Shown here piece after piece: positions 23,556 through 32,451 of a stretch of 64,000 nucleotides of DNA (within the stretch, counting starts at the first letter, position 1; each line of letters opens with the position of its first letter). The stretch lies in assembly GCA_029194675.1 (NCBI GenBank), contig JARFXP010000002.1, positions 1,116,001-1,180,000 on the forward strand, written 5' to 3'. A program made the position numbers and the translations under genes. The notes under the pieces were generated by a model. It saw only the letters and a program-made list of their open reading frames with translations. It was not told the origin of the DNA and did no database searches. Source of the stretch: Nitrospira sp. (GTDB lineage: Bacteria > Nitrospirota > Nitrospiria > Nitrospirales > Nitrospiraceae).

Positions 23556-24218
23556 CTACAGAAGTCCTGTTTCCCGAAAGCGCTGTTCGATTGCAGCGAG
23601 AATCCGCTTTGCCAGCGCCTGCCGACAAGCATCGAGCACCGCCGCTTCGAGATAGCGATCGACCGTTCGCGGTAATTTCCTCCACCATGCGAGCGCGGAG
23701 ATGCGAGCTTGTTCGGCAGCAGCAGGCTCGCCTTTGAGGATGCGGTGAATCTCTTGCTCAAAAAATTCCACATGGACAAGTTCGTCCTCGCGGATCGAGA
23801 CCAAATCCGGCCGCAACGTGACGAGTAATGTGGCGAATTCAAGTCCCAGCGACTCATACCCGTAGAGCTGAACGGCCAACGCGGGCCATTGTTTTGGCAC
23901 GGTGGGAAGCCGTTCCCGTTCGCGAGGCCGGCGACCGATCATGGTTTCAAATTGTGCCAGATGTTGCTGCTCATCCTCCTCGTGTTTTCGGAGAAAGGCA
24001 TAGACGTTCGGGGGAACATCTTGTAAACGCGCCGACCGTACCGTCCAAAGCGCCATGGCCTCGGCTTTGAGAAACCGTTCCAAGAGAGCGGTCTCGCACG
24101 CCGGTGGGAGACGAATGGACGTAGCCGCGTCGGACGACATGATGGCCCCATAGTACGCACACTCCGGCTGAGTATCCAAGCTGTCTTGGAAGGGAGGATG
24201 AGGAGGGTTGACTGACAC
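23556..24218 (-). CDS. Ferritin-like domain protein
   Basis: A protein of up to 220 residues with a four-helix ferritin-like core. Putative diiron ligands are spaced over the helices: Glu in LKAEAMALW, E..E..H in HEEDEQQHLAQFE, Glu in YGYESLGLEF, and EDELVHVEFFEQE in the fourth helix. This resembles rubrerythrin- and Coq7-like proteins, with a likely role in peroxide or iron handling. A start at MSSDAATS (24140) is also possible and begins nearer the core. It converges with accA, leaving 28 bp between stops. Confidence 0.75.
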   Translation of the reverse strand: MSVNPPHPPFQDSLDTQPECAYYGAIMSSDAATSIRLPPACETALLERFLKAEAMALWTVRSARLQDVPPNVYAFLRKHEEDEQQHLAQFETMIGRRPRERERLPTVPKQWPALAVQLYGYESLGLEFATLLVTLRPDLVSIREDELVHVEFFEQEIHRILKGEPAAAEQARISALAWWRKLPRTVDRYLEAAVLDACRQALAKRILAAIEQRFRETGLL

Positions 24219-24316
24219 TCATCATCTGTGTACATCTTACGCGCAGCTGCTCACTGGACCGACTGCTGACTCCGGCACAAGGGGTTTCGATTTGGTTAAC
24301 CCATGAGGCAACACCT

Positions 24317-25030
24317 ATGACAGGTCCTACCGGTACAATGTCTCTGGTCGCTCAACGAGTTGTTCTCTGCGTGTTCGCCGTGACCATGCTCTTGGAAGTC
24401 GGCTGTGTCAGTCGGCGTACGTACGATAGAGTCAAGGCGGAGACGTTGGAACAGACCCAAGCCTTGGAAGCCGTACGAGAGGACGTCAGAGAGTTGGACC
24501 GGGAGATCGCGGGATTGCAGGCCTCGAATCGACGAGAAGACGCCGCCAGGTCCGAGTTGCAGGCCGCCATTCAGCGGGAAGACGAACAGTTGCCGATCAT
24601 GAGACAGCGAGCGGAGGACACCCTCGCGTCGCTGAAAACACAGGTGGCAACCTTAATGAATCAGAGTTGGGATCTGGCGCGCAAGATAGTGGACATTCGT
24701 CAGGAGAGCACCTCCTTGCGAACCAAGGTGGCTCAGTACAAGGAGGAAATGGCACAGGCCCAATCGGCGACGTTGATGGCATCAAACGCGAGCAGGCCGT
24801 CCGTACCCCAGCCCGCCATGATGGAACCGACTCCCTCTACGGTACCGACCAATTCAAGTGCGGCATCACCACAACTGGAACAAACCGATCCGACTCCTCC
24901 AAGTCCACCTCCCGTCAAACCGACAGCGCCCTCACCTTCCGTGAAGGTTGACCCACCTTCGACAAACCAGTCGTGGATCGAAACGATCGTCAACTGGTTC
25001 TCCAAAATCTGGAATTGGCTATTCGGCTAA
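24317..25030 (+). CDS. Coiled-coil envelope protein with proline-rich linker
   Basis: A 237-residue protein. The N-terminus is a signal-like segment (about 10-28) followed by EVGC, a poor lipobox; if cleaved the protein is a lipoprotein with Cys30. Residues 35-150 form a coiled coil (KAETLEQTQALEAVREDVRELDREI..). Residues 165-215 are rich in Pro, Ser and Thr (TPPSPPPVKPTAPSPS), a wall-spanning linker, and the last 20 residues are strikingly aromatic (WIETIVNWFSKIWNWLFG), probably an amphipathic membrane-binding tail. Function unknown; no operon partner. Confidence 0.75.
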   Translation: MTGPTGTMSLVAQRVVLCVFAVTMLLEVGCVSRRTYDRVKAETLEQTQALEAVREDVRELDREIAGLQASNRREDAARSELQAAIQREDEQLPIMRQRAEDTLASLKTQVATLMNQSWDLARKIVDIRQESTSLRTKVAQYKEEMAQAQSATLMASNASRPSVPQPAMMEPTPSTVPTNSSAASPQLEQTDPTPPSPPPVKPTAPSPSVKVDPPSTNQSWIETIVNWFSKIWNWLFG

Positions 25031-25132
25031 AGACCTCGACTGCCGTCCATCGCTTCAGCGAGCGTTCCGTCACGTCAGGGAAGCATCCTGCGCACGAAGC
25101 ACATCACAGGTTGTTTCATGAGATTCTTGAAC

Positions 25133-25888
25133 CTATCGCGTCGTGTAGCCGCCGTTGGCGAAGATGGTTTGTCCGGTAATCCACCAGCCGTCAGTCGCCA
25201 GGAATTTCACGATCGGCACGATGTCTGAAATGTCGGTGAGTTTGCCGTTCATGCTCTGGGACTTGTGGTATGCCACGGCTTCCGGTGATTCGGCAGGATA
25301 GAAAAACGGCGTATCCATCGGGCCTGGTGCCACGCTCGCCACGGAAATGCCGCGAGGGCCGAACTCTTTGGCCGCGGCACGGGTAAAGTGTTCCACCGAG
25401 GCCTTGGAGCCGGCGTAGGTGGAATAGAGCCCGGTAAAAGCAGCCAGTAGTGAGGTCAAGATCGTGATGATTTTTCCACCATCGTTCATCCGCTTGCCGG
25501 CTTCCTGTATGAAAAAATATGCGGCTTTTGCGTTGATCGCAAACATCTCGTCGTAGTCCTTCTCGGTCGTCTCGACAAGCGGCTTCTTGAGTACCTTGCC
25601 GACCGTGTTGACCGCGATGTCAAGCCGTCCATACCGTCTGATCGCCTCGTCGAACAGTTTCACAACATGGTCGACTTTCGTCAGGTCGCCTTGAACGGCG
25701 ACAGCTTTGCCTCCAGATGCTTCCACAGCCCGTACGGTCTCATCAGCAGGAGCTTTTGTAGATGCGCTGTGGTAGTGAACCACGACTGATGCACCGTCTG
25801 CACCGAGCGTCCTACTGATGAGTCCACCAAGATTCTTTGCTCCTGCTCCGACAACGGCCACCTTTCCTTGCAACATTCTATCCGCCAT
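25133..25888 (-). CDS. SDR family oxidoreductase (FabG-like)
   Basis: A 251-residue classical short-chain dehydrogenase. The cofactor loop is GAGAKNLGG (a variant of TGxxxGxG), VNTVGK replaces NNAG, the catalytic Ser lies in ILTSLLAAF, and Tyr/Lys in YSTYAGSKASVEHF; the C-terminal ATDGWWITGQTIFANGG is usual. NADP preference is likely but not certain. The substrate is unknown. The ATG at 25888 is preceded by AGGTC. It is separated by about 210 bp from the flavoprotein gene on the same strand. Confidence 0.9.
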   Translation of the reverse strand: MADRMLQGKVAVVGAGAKNLGGLISRTLGADGASVVVHYHSASTKAPADETVRAVEASGGKAVAVQGDLTKVDHVVKLFDEAIRRYGRLDIAVNTVGKVLKKPLVETTEKDYDEMFAINAKAAYFFIQEAGKRMNDGGKIITILTSLLAAFTGLYSTYAGSKASVEHFTRAAAKEFGPRGISVASVAPGPMDTPFFYPAESPEAVAYHKSQSMNGKLTDISDIVPIVKFLATDGWWITGQTIFANGGYTTR

Positions 25889-26098
25889 ACCTGACCTCCA
25901 TTGATAAGAATAACGCTCTGATGCCGAGAGTCTGCCTTTCCACGCAGCATATGTGACGTCTCAAATTTATGAAGTCGACACAGATTATACATGCACTGTT
26001 CCGGGGGGAAGCAATGGCAGGGAGTCGCTGTTTGCTTGCAGGAGACATGGAGGTCAATTGATGTGGATGTGTCGACTGAGACCTTGAAGGGGTGATGT

Positions 26099-27340
26099 TC
26101 ATTCGGCTCGCGCTCTTCCGTTTTCTGCCATCCACATAACCGCTCCTCTGCCGGCAAGACGCCCCGTAGCCAAACATGCCGTCAAAAGGTAGCCTCCCGT
26201 CGGTGCCTCCCAGTCCAGCATTTCACCCGCACAAAAGACGCCGGGGAGCGAACGAAGCATCAGCCTCGCATCAAGCGCCTCGAACGAGACGCCACCGGCC
26301 GTGCTGATGGCCTCTTCCAGCGGGCGTGGGGCTACGAATGTCAGCGGCAGTGATTTGAGCGCTGCGGCCAAGCGAGCAGGATCCGTAAACACTTCTTGGG
26401 GTATCACCTCGCGGAGGAGGCCAGCCTTGACTCCCATGATACCGGCACATCGTTTGAGATGCGTCGCGACCGTACGTGTACCACGCGGCTTTGAAAGATC
26501 TTGTGCGAGTCGCGGTAGTGATCGATCCGGAACCAGATCGAGATAGACCATCGCAGTGCCAGTCTGTTCGATGACATCCCGGACATGGCTTGAGACTGTA
26601 TAGATGATGCCTCCTTCCACACCGGCCTCGGTAATGACGAACTCCCCCATGCGACCAATCACGGTACCGTCGACTGCCTTCACCATGACGTGAACCGTCT
26701 TCACCGGATGTCCGGCGAACTTCGTCCGAAAGTGCTCGCTCCACGGGACGTCAAATCCACAGTTGGCCGGCTTCAGTGGTACGATCGGTACCTTCTGTTC
26801 AGTCAGAATGCGAACCCACGCGGCATCGGAGCCGAGATGCGGCCAACTGCCCCCGCCCAGCGCCAACACGACAGCTTTTGACCGAACACTTTGCGACCCT
26901 TGCGGACTGGCGAAGAGAAGCTTCCCGTCTTGATCCCACCCGCACCATCGATGTCTGACATGGAACTGTACGCCGGCTTTTCGCAACCGGCACAGCCACG
27001 CGCGCAGGAGCGGCGCAGCCTTCAGATCAGTTGGAAAGATCCGTCCGGAGGTACCGACGAAGGTTTCCACGCCCAGCTCACGAGCCCAATGTCGCAGAGC
27101 TGCCGGGGGAAATGATCTAATCGCCGGTTCGATGAGCGCCCGGCGAGTGCCATAGCGAGAAAGGAAGGACTCCATCGGCTCCGAATGGGAGAGATTCAAG
27201 CCGCCTTTTCCTGCCAGTAGAAACTTTCGGCCCACCGACGGCATCGCATCATAGAGCTCAATGGTGGCGCCAGCAGTCACCGCCGCTTCTGCCGCCATGA
27301 GCCCGGCGGGACCGCCGCCGATCACCACAACTCTAGACAT
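26099..27340 (-). CDS. BaiN/HI0933-type flavoprotein (NAD(P)/FAD-dependent oxidoreductase)
   Basis: A 413-residue flavoenzyme of the HI0933/YhiN family, closest in wording to the TIGR03862 subgroup. The FAD dinucleotide fold is VVVIGGGPAGLMAAEAA at residue 3; KFLLAGKGGLNLSHSE is the family hallmark; VLALGGGSWPHLGSD the second glycine motif; and SLPGVFCAGEMLDWEAPTGGYLLTACLATGR the C-terminal FAD contact. Members reduce unsaturated substrates such as steroid enones in gut bacteria, but most have unknown substrates. Transcribed divergently from the peroxidase gene. Confidence 0.9.
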   Translation of the reverse strand: MSRVVVIGGGPAGLMAAEAAVTAGATIELYDAMPSVGRKFLLAGKGGLNLSHSEPMESFLSRYGTRRALIEPAIRSFPPAALRHWARELGVETFVGTSGRIFPTDLKAAPLLRAWLCRLRKAGVQFHVRHRWCGWDQDGKLLFASPQGSQSVRSKAVVLALGGGSWPHLGSDAAWVRILTEQKVPIVPLKPANCGFDVPWSEHFRTKFAGHPVKTVHVMVKAVDGTVIGRMGEFVITEAGVEGGIIYTVSSHVRDVIEQTGTAMVYLDLVPDRSLPRLAQDLSKPRGTRTVATHLKRCAGIMGVKAGLLREVIPQEVFTDPARLAAALKSLPLTFVAPRPLEEAISTAGGVSFEALDARLMLRSLPGVFCAGEMLDWEAPTGGYLLTACLATGRLAGRGAVMWMAENGRARAE

Positions 27341-27410
27341 CCAGCTCTCAATACTTTGTGATGAGGAATGTTGATCAATTCACCTACATGCATTCAGTGG
27401 AGATCGTTAA

Positions 27411-27430
27411 CCGTAGGAATTTACCTACGG
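27411..27430. promoter_or_regulatory. Perfect palindrome in the flavoprotein/peroxidase intergenic region
   Basis: CCGTAGGAATTTACCTACGG: 7-bp perfect arms around a 6-bp centre, in the divergent intergenic region 27341-27631. A second small hairpin (ACACGTTCGTAGCGTGT) lies near 27475. Their position suits an operator for either gene, but no regulator family can be named. Confidence 0.4.
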
Positions 27431-27631
27431 ATGAACACAACTACACGACTACACCGTGCTCGAACATAACTGAACACGTTCGTAGCGTGTGATCGACGTT
27501 TTTCGAGATTTTGCATTGATTCCATCATGGCCTGACTCTTGCTGGCATGCAACATCTCCACAGCGATGGCCATCGCAGCGAGGAAAGGATGGATGTTCTT
27601 GTGTTCACTATTAAACGTAGGAGGAATCCTC

Positions 27632-29266
27632 ATGCGTAGTAGAGCGACATGTGTTGTGGCACTTGGTCTCGCCGGACTGTTATCCGGCGCGGCTGAACCG
27701 GCGGGAGCCGCCGAAGACCTGTCGGAACGAAACAACTTGCACGTGATCAAACCGACCCGTCCTCGCTTTCCAGATGATGTGTTCAGCCGCATGTTTCCAG
27801 GCTTGCCGCCCTATGCCCCCGCGACCGAGGAAGCGCGAGAGCAGGCGAAACAGCTGGGCGTCAAAGGTGGAGTCATCGATGCCCTGGATCTCCTCACGGA
27901 TCCGAAAGAGTCGATTGTGAATCCTGGCCCAAACAACCCCGATAATCCAAATATGACGGCTGGAGTGACGTTTTTCGGGCAGTTTCTGGATCACGACCTG
28001 ACCCTCGCGTTGAAAGCGCCGCTGCTGGAACCCACCCCTCCCCGACGGACCACCAATTTCCGGAGCGCCGAGTTTGATCTCGACAGTGTGTATGGCGACG
28101 GCCCGGAGGGGTCACCGGATCTGTACGACAGCAGTTCAGGCGACATCAAATTCCGCGTCGAAGCCATTCCTGGTTCGGAACAAGTGTCGCGAAAAGGTGC
28201 GATGCGATACGACCTTCCACGCGATCCGAACAACAACGCGATCATCGCAGACAGCCGGAACGATGAAAATCTTGTCATCAGTCAATTTCACCTGGCCATG
28301 CTGAAGTTTCACAATGCCGTCGTCGATCGATTGCGCGCCGATCCGGCACAGGCCAATCGTTCGGCCAAGGACATTTTCAGAGAGGCGCGTCGTCAGGTTC
28401 AATGGCACTACCAATGGATCATCGTCAACGAGTTCTTGCCGCTGACCATCGGACAAAATCGGACGGATGAGATTTTGCGGAACGGGCCGCGGTTCTACAG
28501 GGTCCATGACCGAACTCAAGACTCACTGTTCCGTAGCCCGAGGCGAGAGCCGTTGATCCCAGTGGAGTTCGCCGTGGCCGCCTATCGCTTCGGCCATTCG
28601 CAAGCTCGTCCCAGCTATCGGCTCAATTTCGGAGCAGCTCCTGGCAGCGAGTTCTTCGCCTTCATCTTCGATGATTCTGCCGATCCCAATGATCCCGATC
28701 CCAATGATCCCGATCCCAACGACATGCGTGGCGGCAAGCGAGCCCCGCGTCGGTACATCGACTGGCAGACGTTCTTTAGGTTCGACGAGAACTTTAAGCC
28801 CAACAAGCGGATCGACAGCAAGCTCTCAACCCCACTGATGCTTCTGCCGGGATCACGCGGTCCCGCTCCCGGTTTACCGAATGACGGAGTCCAGTCACTG
28901 GCCTCGCGTAATCTCATGCGCCACGTGAACTTCGGCATTCCGTCGGGACAAGCGATTGCGCAGGTGATGGGAGCTCAGGTTTTGACTCCGGTACAACTTG
29001 CGGACCTTGCCCCCTTCGGCATGGAGCGGAGTACCCCGCTCTGGTACTACATTCTGAAAGAGGCGGAGGTTTTCGAGCATGGTTTGCGATTGGGACCTGT
29101 CGGAAGCCGCATCGTCGGCGAAGTCTTCATCGGCTTATTGCAAGCTGATAAAGACTCCTATCTGTCGGTGAACCGGAACTGGAAGCCGACCTTGCCATCC
29201 GCCAAATCCGGCGATTTCGAAATCACTGATTTGCTAAATTTCGCCGGTGTCGTTCCTCCGCTCTAG
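27632..29266 (+). CDS. Animal-type haem peroxidase, secreted
   Basis: A 544-residue member of the peroxidase-cyclooxygenase superfamily. A signal peptide (about 1-28, cut after EPAGAA) predicts export. GQFLDHDLT contains the distal His and calcium-binding Asp; RNDENLVISQFHLAMLKFHN is the strongly conserved proximal block, with the proximal His in the WHYQWIIVNEFLP region. A small repeated insert (DPNDPDPNDPDPND) near residue 350 is unusual. Expected to oxidise halides or phenols with peroxide. ATG at 27632 follows GGAGG; an upstream in-frame start would bury the signal peptide. A strong hairpin follows the gene. Confidence 0.9.
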   Translation: MRSRATCVVALGLAGLLSGAAEPAGAAEDLSERNNLHVIKPTRPRFPDDVFSRMFPGLPPYAPATEEAREQAKQLGVKGGVIDALDLLTDPKESIVNPGPNNPDNPNMTAGVTFFGQFLDHDLTLALKAPLLEPTPPRRTTNFRSAEFDLDSVYGDGPEGSPDLYDSSSGDIKFRVEAIPGSEQVSRKGAMRYDLPRDPNNNAIIADSRNDENLVISQFHLAMLKFHNAVVDRLRADPAQANRSAKDIFREARRQVQWHYQWIIVNEFLPLTIGQNRTDEILRNGPRFYRVHDRTQDSLFRSPRREPLIPVEFAVAAYRFGHSQARPSYRLNFGAAPGSEFFAFIFDDSADPNDPDPNDPDPNDMRGGKRAPRRYIDWQTFFRFDENFKPNKRIDSKLSTPLMLLPGSRGPAPGLPNDGVQSLASRNLMRHVNFGIPSGQAIAQVMGAQVLTPVQLADLAPFGMERSTPLWYYILKEAEVFEHGLRLGPVGSRIVGEVFIGLLQADKDSYLSVNRNWKPTLPSAKSGDFEITDLLNFAGVVPPL

Positions 29267-29285
29267 ATCCTGCCTCATCTTTGCT

Positions 29286-29317
29286 GTTGGGTACCCTCTC
29301 CACAGAGGGTACCCAAC
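29286..29317. terminator. Bidirectional terminator hairpin
   Basis: GTTGGGTACCCTCT and its perfect complement AGAGGGTACCCAAC form a 14-bp stem with loop CCAC. It lies 20 bp past the peroxidase stop and just before the stop of the convergent sigma factor gene at 29328, so it can serve both. No long T-run is present. Confidence 0.8.
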
Positions 29318-29327
29318 TCATATACAT

Positions 29328-29954
29328 TCAGAGATCGGTTTCAGGCGTTTTCTCGTCAGATGCGCAGGAATCACACTCGGCTCTGCGCAAACGATACTCG
29401 ACGACGCCTTTCCGGCTATCCAGTTGAATCAAGCAGCAGTCGTCGAGCATCCGTTTAAGCTGTTTTCGTCCACGTTGTACGCGGGATTTCATCCCGGACA
29501 GGGAAATACCCATGCGTTTGGCCGCAACCTGCTGCGTCAGCCCCTCAAGCTCCACGAGGGTGATCGCGTCTCGATAATCCTGGGACAATCGTTCAATCAT
29601 CGGGCGAAGACAACCGGCGAGTTCGGCCCGAAGCTCACCTGCATCGCCTTGACGAGTCATTTCTGAGATCGTAGGAATTTCGTTCAATACTTCAAGTTCA
29701 GAACTCAATCCAGCCGGCACCTCTCGTTGTCTTCCTGGCTTCCGGTAATGATCGATGATCGCATTCCGCGTGACCTGATAGACCCATGAGATGACCCGGC
29801 GAGGGTCGTTCACGTTGCCGATCTGTCGATGGACCCGCACAAACACGTCCTGCAAAATGTCGTCGACATGCCCCTCATCGTTTATACGTTTGGCGATGAA
29901 TGCACGGAGGCCATCACGAACAAGTTGCCAGAGTTCTTCCGTCGTCTTTATCAT
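29328..29954 (-). CDS. sigZ: ECF sigma factor, SigZ-like
   Basis: A 208-residue group IV sigma factor. Region 2 (about 20-85) has DDILQDVFVRVHRQIG and WVYQVTRNAIIDHYRK for -10 recognition; region 4 (about 125-175) has ALVELEGLTQQ-like LVELEGLTQQVAAKRMGISLSGMKSRVQRGRKQLKRML. The C-terminal tail DDCCLIQLDSRKGVVEYRLR..CDSC is cysteine-rich and typical of SigZ-type factors; it may bind metal and act as a built-in sensor. No anti-sigma gene is adjacent. The ATG at 29954 begins at the family start (MIKTTEELW). It is 43 bp downstream of the ArsI/CadI-like gene, likely co-transcribed. Confidence 0.88.
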   Translation of the reverse strand: MIKTTEELWQLVRDGLRAFIAKRINDEGHVDDILQDVFVRVHRQIGNVNDPRRVISWVYQVTRNAIIDHYRKPGRQREVPAGLSSELEVLNEIPTISEMTRQGDAGELRAELAGCLRPMIERLSQDYRDAITLVELEGLTQQVAAKRMGISLSGMKSRVQRGRKQLKRMLDDCCLIQLDSRKGVVEYRLRRAECDSCASDEKTPETDL

Positions 29955-29997
29955 GATGGCCTCTCCACCCTCCGCATCCGTACGGTACTGCTCCGGC

Positions 29998-30441
29998 TTA
30001 GGCTCCGCAAGTAGCCGGCTCTGAAGCACCTACCTTCTTTGGCACGCAGCACCCTGTTTGACTCAGTCGTCCTGTGGCCTCCAATTGCTCATGGACCGCA
30101 AAGATCTCCCAAGCATTGCCATCGGGATCGGTAAACCAGAGCTTATCCTGTCGTGCAAAGCAACAGGCGACGTTATCTTCCACTCTTTCAAGTATGCCTT
30201 CATGTTGCAAACGGGTCTTCCATTCCATGATTTCCTCGACTGTCTCGACCTCGATTCCCAAATGATCCACGGTACTCACCTCCCCAGTGGAGGACACCAG
30301 CGAGAAGTTCAACGCCGGAGTCCTCAAGTCAAACTTGGCATAGTCCGCTACCTGTTTCTGCGACGACACCCCAAACACTTTTTCATAGAACGCCACCGAT
30401 CTGGACACATCACGGACATCGAGCGAAATATGGGGACGCAT
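29998..30441 (-). CDS. ArsI/CadI-like VOC metalloprotein
   Basis: A 147-residue vicinal oxygen chelate protein of the ArsI/CadI group. HISLDVRDVSRSVAFYEKVFG supplies the first metal His; VDHLGIEVE the second His; NVACCFARQDKLWFTDPDGNAWEIF holds the vicinal Cys pair that binds As(III) in ArsI and the Glu ligand; the C-terminus has another CC. ArsI cleaves the C-As bond of trivalent organoarsenicals; CadI is cadmium-induced. AGGAGG six bases before ATG 30441 fixes the start. Pairing with a Cys-rich SigZ-like factor suggests metal or arsenic-responsive control. Confidence 0.85.
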   Translation of the reverse strand: MRPHISLDVRDVSRSVAFYEKVFGVSSQKQVADYAKFDLRTPALNFSLVSSTGEVSTVDHLGIEVETVEEIMEWKTRLQHEGILERVEDNVACCFARQDKLWFTDPDGNAWEIFAVHEQLEATGRLSQTGCCVPKKVGASEPATCGA

Positions 30442-30864
30442 GGGAAACCTCCTCGTTATCGAGCTACGGGTCATTCCGCACTCATCCCTATAGACGAAGG
30501 AGCTCAGAAAAGGACGCAGCTATGACAAAAGGAGCATTGTGTAACAAAGGAACAGAGTAGAAAGGGGCAACCGTTGTGGGGTCACGTCGTAGGGGGCGTT
30601 TCGTAACCACGAGGTACGCGGAAGGCCTTCTGGTTACGGGACCGAACCAGGTAGTTGGAGGCGCGGCCAATGTTTTACGAGACACGCCGTGCGAGGTCTG
30701 CGGCTTATTCACGGTCAATCGGACGCGACGCGGCTACGGCACCCTAATTACTTTGAGTTCCGAGCATTGAATTTTGAGTTGAAACTCAACAGTAAAAACT
30801 CGAAACTAAAAACTGCTTATATCCTGACCACACACCAGAGGCGAGGATCTCTAGAAAGGCCTGT
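30442..30864. other. Intergenic region without a recognisable gene
   Basis: This 420-bp stretch separates the divergent ArsI/CadI-like and tenA genes. ORFs on both strands are short and lack ribosome sites. Near 30770-30815 there is an AT-rich patch with repeated AACTCAA/AAACTC/GAAACT words. Presumably it holds the two divergent promoters; none could be fixed. Confidence 0.5.
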
Positions 30865-31533
30865 ATGTCCTATTCAAGCCACCTACGCAAGCTCGCCACG
30901 TCGATCTGGGATGCCCAACTACACCATCCCTTTGTCGTGGCTCTCGGTAACGGAACACTGCCTGAACATAAATTCAAATATTACATTCTGCAGGACGCAC
31001 GGTTTCTTGGCGATCTGGCGCGTGTGTTGTCTGCCGCCGCACTGAAGGCCCCTGATTCGGAATCGGCTTGGCGGTTCAACAAGTTGGCCGAGGAAACGAT
31101 TGTCGTCGAGCGGAGCCTGCATGAGAGCTACGGAAAGAAATGGGGGCTGACGGCCAAACAGATGACATCCGTGTCGATGGCACCGACGACCTATGCCTAT
31201 ACCAGACACATGCTGGCTGTCGCGGCTTCAGGCACCGCGGCAGAGATCACGGTCGTCGCCCTCCCTTGCGCCTGGGTCTACTGTGTCGTCGGACAACACC
31301 TGTTACGGAAAGGTCCGCCTGCCAAGAATCATCCCTACCGCGATTGGCTGATGCTCTATGCCTCGCCGGAATTTGCCGAAGTCCAACTCTGGATGCGAAA
31401 GAAAGTCGATCTGTGGGCCAAGACCGCCGGCAAAGAAGAAAAGCGGCGGATGGAAGACTCCTTCATCATCAGCTCACGGTACGAATGGATGTTCTGGGAC
31501 ATGGCGTGGAACGAAGAGAAGTGGCCGGTGTGA
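30865..31533 (+). CDS. tenA: TenA family protein (aminopyrimidine aminohydrolase/thiaminase II)
   Basis: A 222-residue all-helical TenA protein. The catalytic Cys is in LPCAWVYCVVGQHL, and the C-terminal SSRYEWMFWDMAWNEEKWPV carries the conserved Glu and aromatic residues; the N-terminal WDAQLHHPFVVALGNGTLPEHKFKYYILQD is the usual start of the family. TenA hydrolyses aminopyrimidine breakdown products for thiamine salvage. No other thiamine gene is near. AAAGG precedes the ATG by about 6 bases. DUF5677 follows after 28 bp. Confidence 0.93.
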   Translation: MSYSSHLRKLATSIWDAQLHHPFVVALGNGTLPEHKFKYYILQDARFLGDLARVLSAAALKAPDSESAWRFNKLAEETIVVERSLHESYGKKWGLTAKQMTSVSMAPTTYAYTRHMLAVAASGTAAEITVVALPCAWVYCVVGQHLLRKGPPAKNHPYRDWLMLYASPEFAEVQLWMRKKVDLWAKTAGKEEKRRMEDSFIISSRYEWMFWDMAWNEEKWPV

Positions 31534-31561
31534 TCTCATTCATTCGGCAAAGGGCTCAACG

Positions 31562-32377
31562 ATGAGTCTTCATGACGAAGGATTCCTATCTCACGAACTA
31601 GATGCAGTCCGTGTGGCTATTCGCAAACACCATGCTAAACACTTTGACCTGACGACACGCGTCAACATATTCTGTCAGGAAACACGAGCACGGATGGGTG
31701 TATACAATCGGGACCCGCAACAACTCATCGCAACATGCTTGATGTTGAAAATCTTCGAGGATGTCCAGGGTGCCCTACTACTTCTAGAGTCCGGACTTGG
31801 TTCTCAAAGTAGGTCTTTGCTCCGTGTCGCAACTGAAGCCTTAATCATTCTCGCTAAAGTCGTTGGCTCGGAAGAGTTCTTCAAAGCCTACGTTCTAGCT
31901 GGCCAACGTGAGCGCCTAAAATTGCTGATGGCAATCAAATCGAATCGACTTTATGGAAGCGAAGATATCCAGAAAGACATAACTCCAGGACTTTTAGAGC
32001 AAGTCAAGAAGAGCTTCGATGGAACGGAGAACAAGAATCTCGAACGGTGGGCGAAGGACGTAAAGCTCGACGTTATGTATGACATCGTCTATCGACTCTT
32101 TTCCCAAGACGTGCACACTCATCCACGACGACTAGAAAAGTACCTGATCATCCGAGCAGATGGTGAAATTGGCCAGATCGGATGGGGAGCTGGCATCGGC
32201 GAAGATATTTCTATCGAGATAGTGGAAGCGGCCAAGATCTTATTGCTCACAATGGACGCTATTGGCCATCTCTTTCAACTCCAGATTAAGGAAGAGATCA
32301 AGAGTTTTTGGGAGGAAATCAAAAGATTAGTCGAACTCAATAATAATGATGGCAGACCTGAACTTTCCTCTTCTTGA
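31562..32377 (+). CDS. DUF5677 family protein
   Basis: A 271-residue, mostly helical protein of the DUF5677 family. The opening FLSHELDAVRVAIRKHHAKHFDLTTRVNIFCQETRARM and QALLL..SGLGSQSRSLLRVATEALIILAKV are characteristic. No function is established; families of this type often appear with defence or mobile genes. Codon use looks more AT-rich than in neighbouring tenA and tex, suggesting acquisition. The ATG at 31562 follows shortly after the tenA stop; there is no strong ribosome site, so translation may be coupled. Confidence 0.8.
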   Translation: MSLHDEGFLSHELDAVRVAIRKHHAKHFDLTTRVNIFCQETRARMGVYNRDPQQLIATCLMLKIFEDVQGALLLLESGLGSQSRSLLRVATEALIILAKVVGSEEFFKAYVLAGQRERLKLLMAIKSNRLYGSEDIQKDITPGLLEQVKKSFDGTENKNLERWAKDVKLDVMYDIVYRLFSQDVHTHPRRLEKYLIIRADGEIGQIGWGAGIGEDISIEIVEAAKILLLTMDAIGHLFQLQIKEEIKSFWEEIKRLVELNNNDGRPELSSS

Positions 32378-32451
32378 TACCTATCGTTTGGTTTATGAGT
32401 TCGGTGGAAGCTGGCTATCACCCAGTGTGATGTCTTGCCGATAGGCGCCCG

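Noticed and set aside
30770..30815. Possible small regulatory RNA or riboswitch before tenA
   Set aside because: TPP riboswitch landmarks (CTGAGA, ACCTGA) were looked for in 30442-30864 and not found; the AT-rich repeats alone are not evidence.
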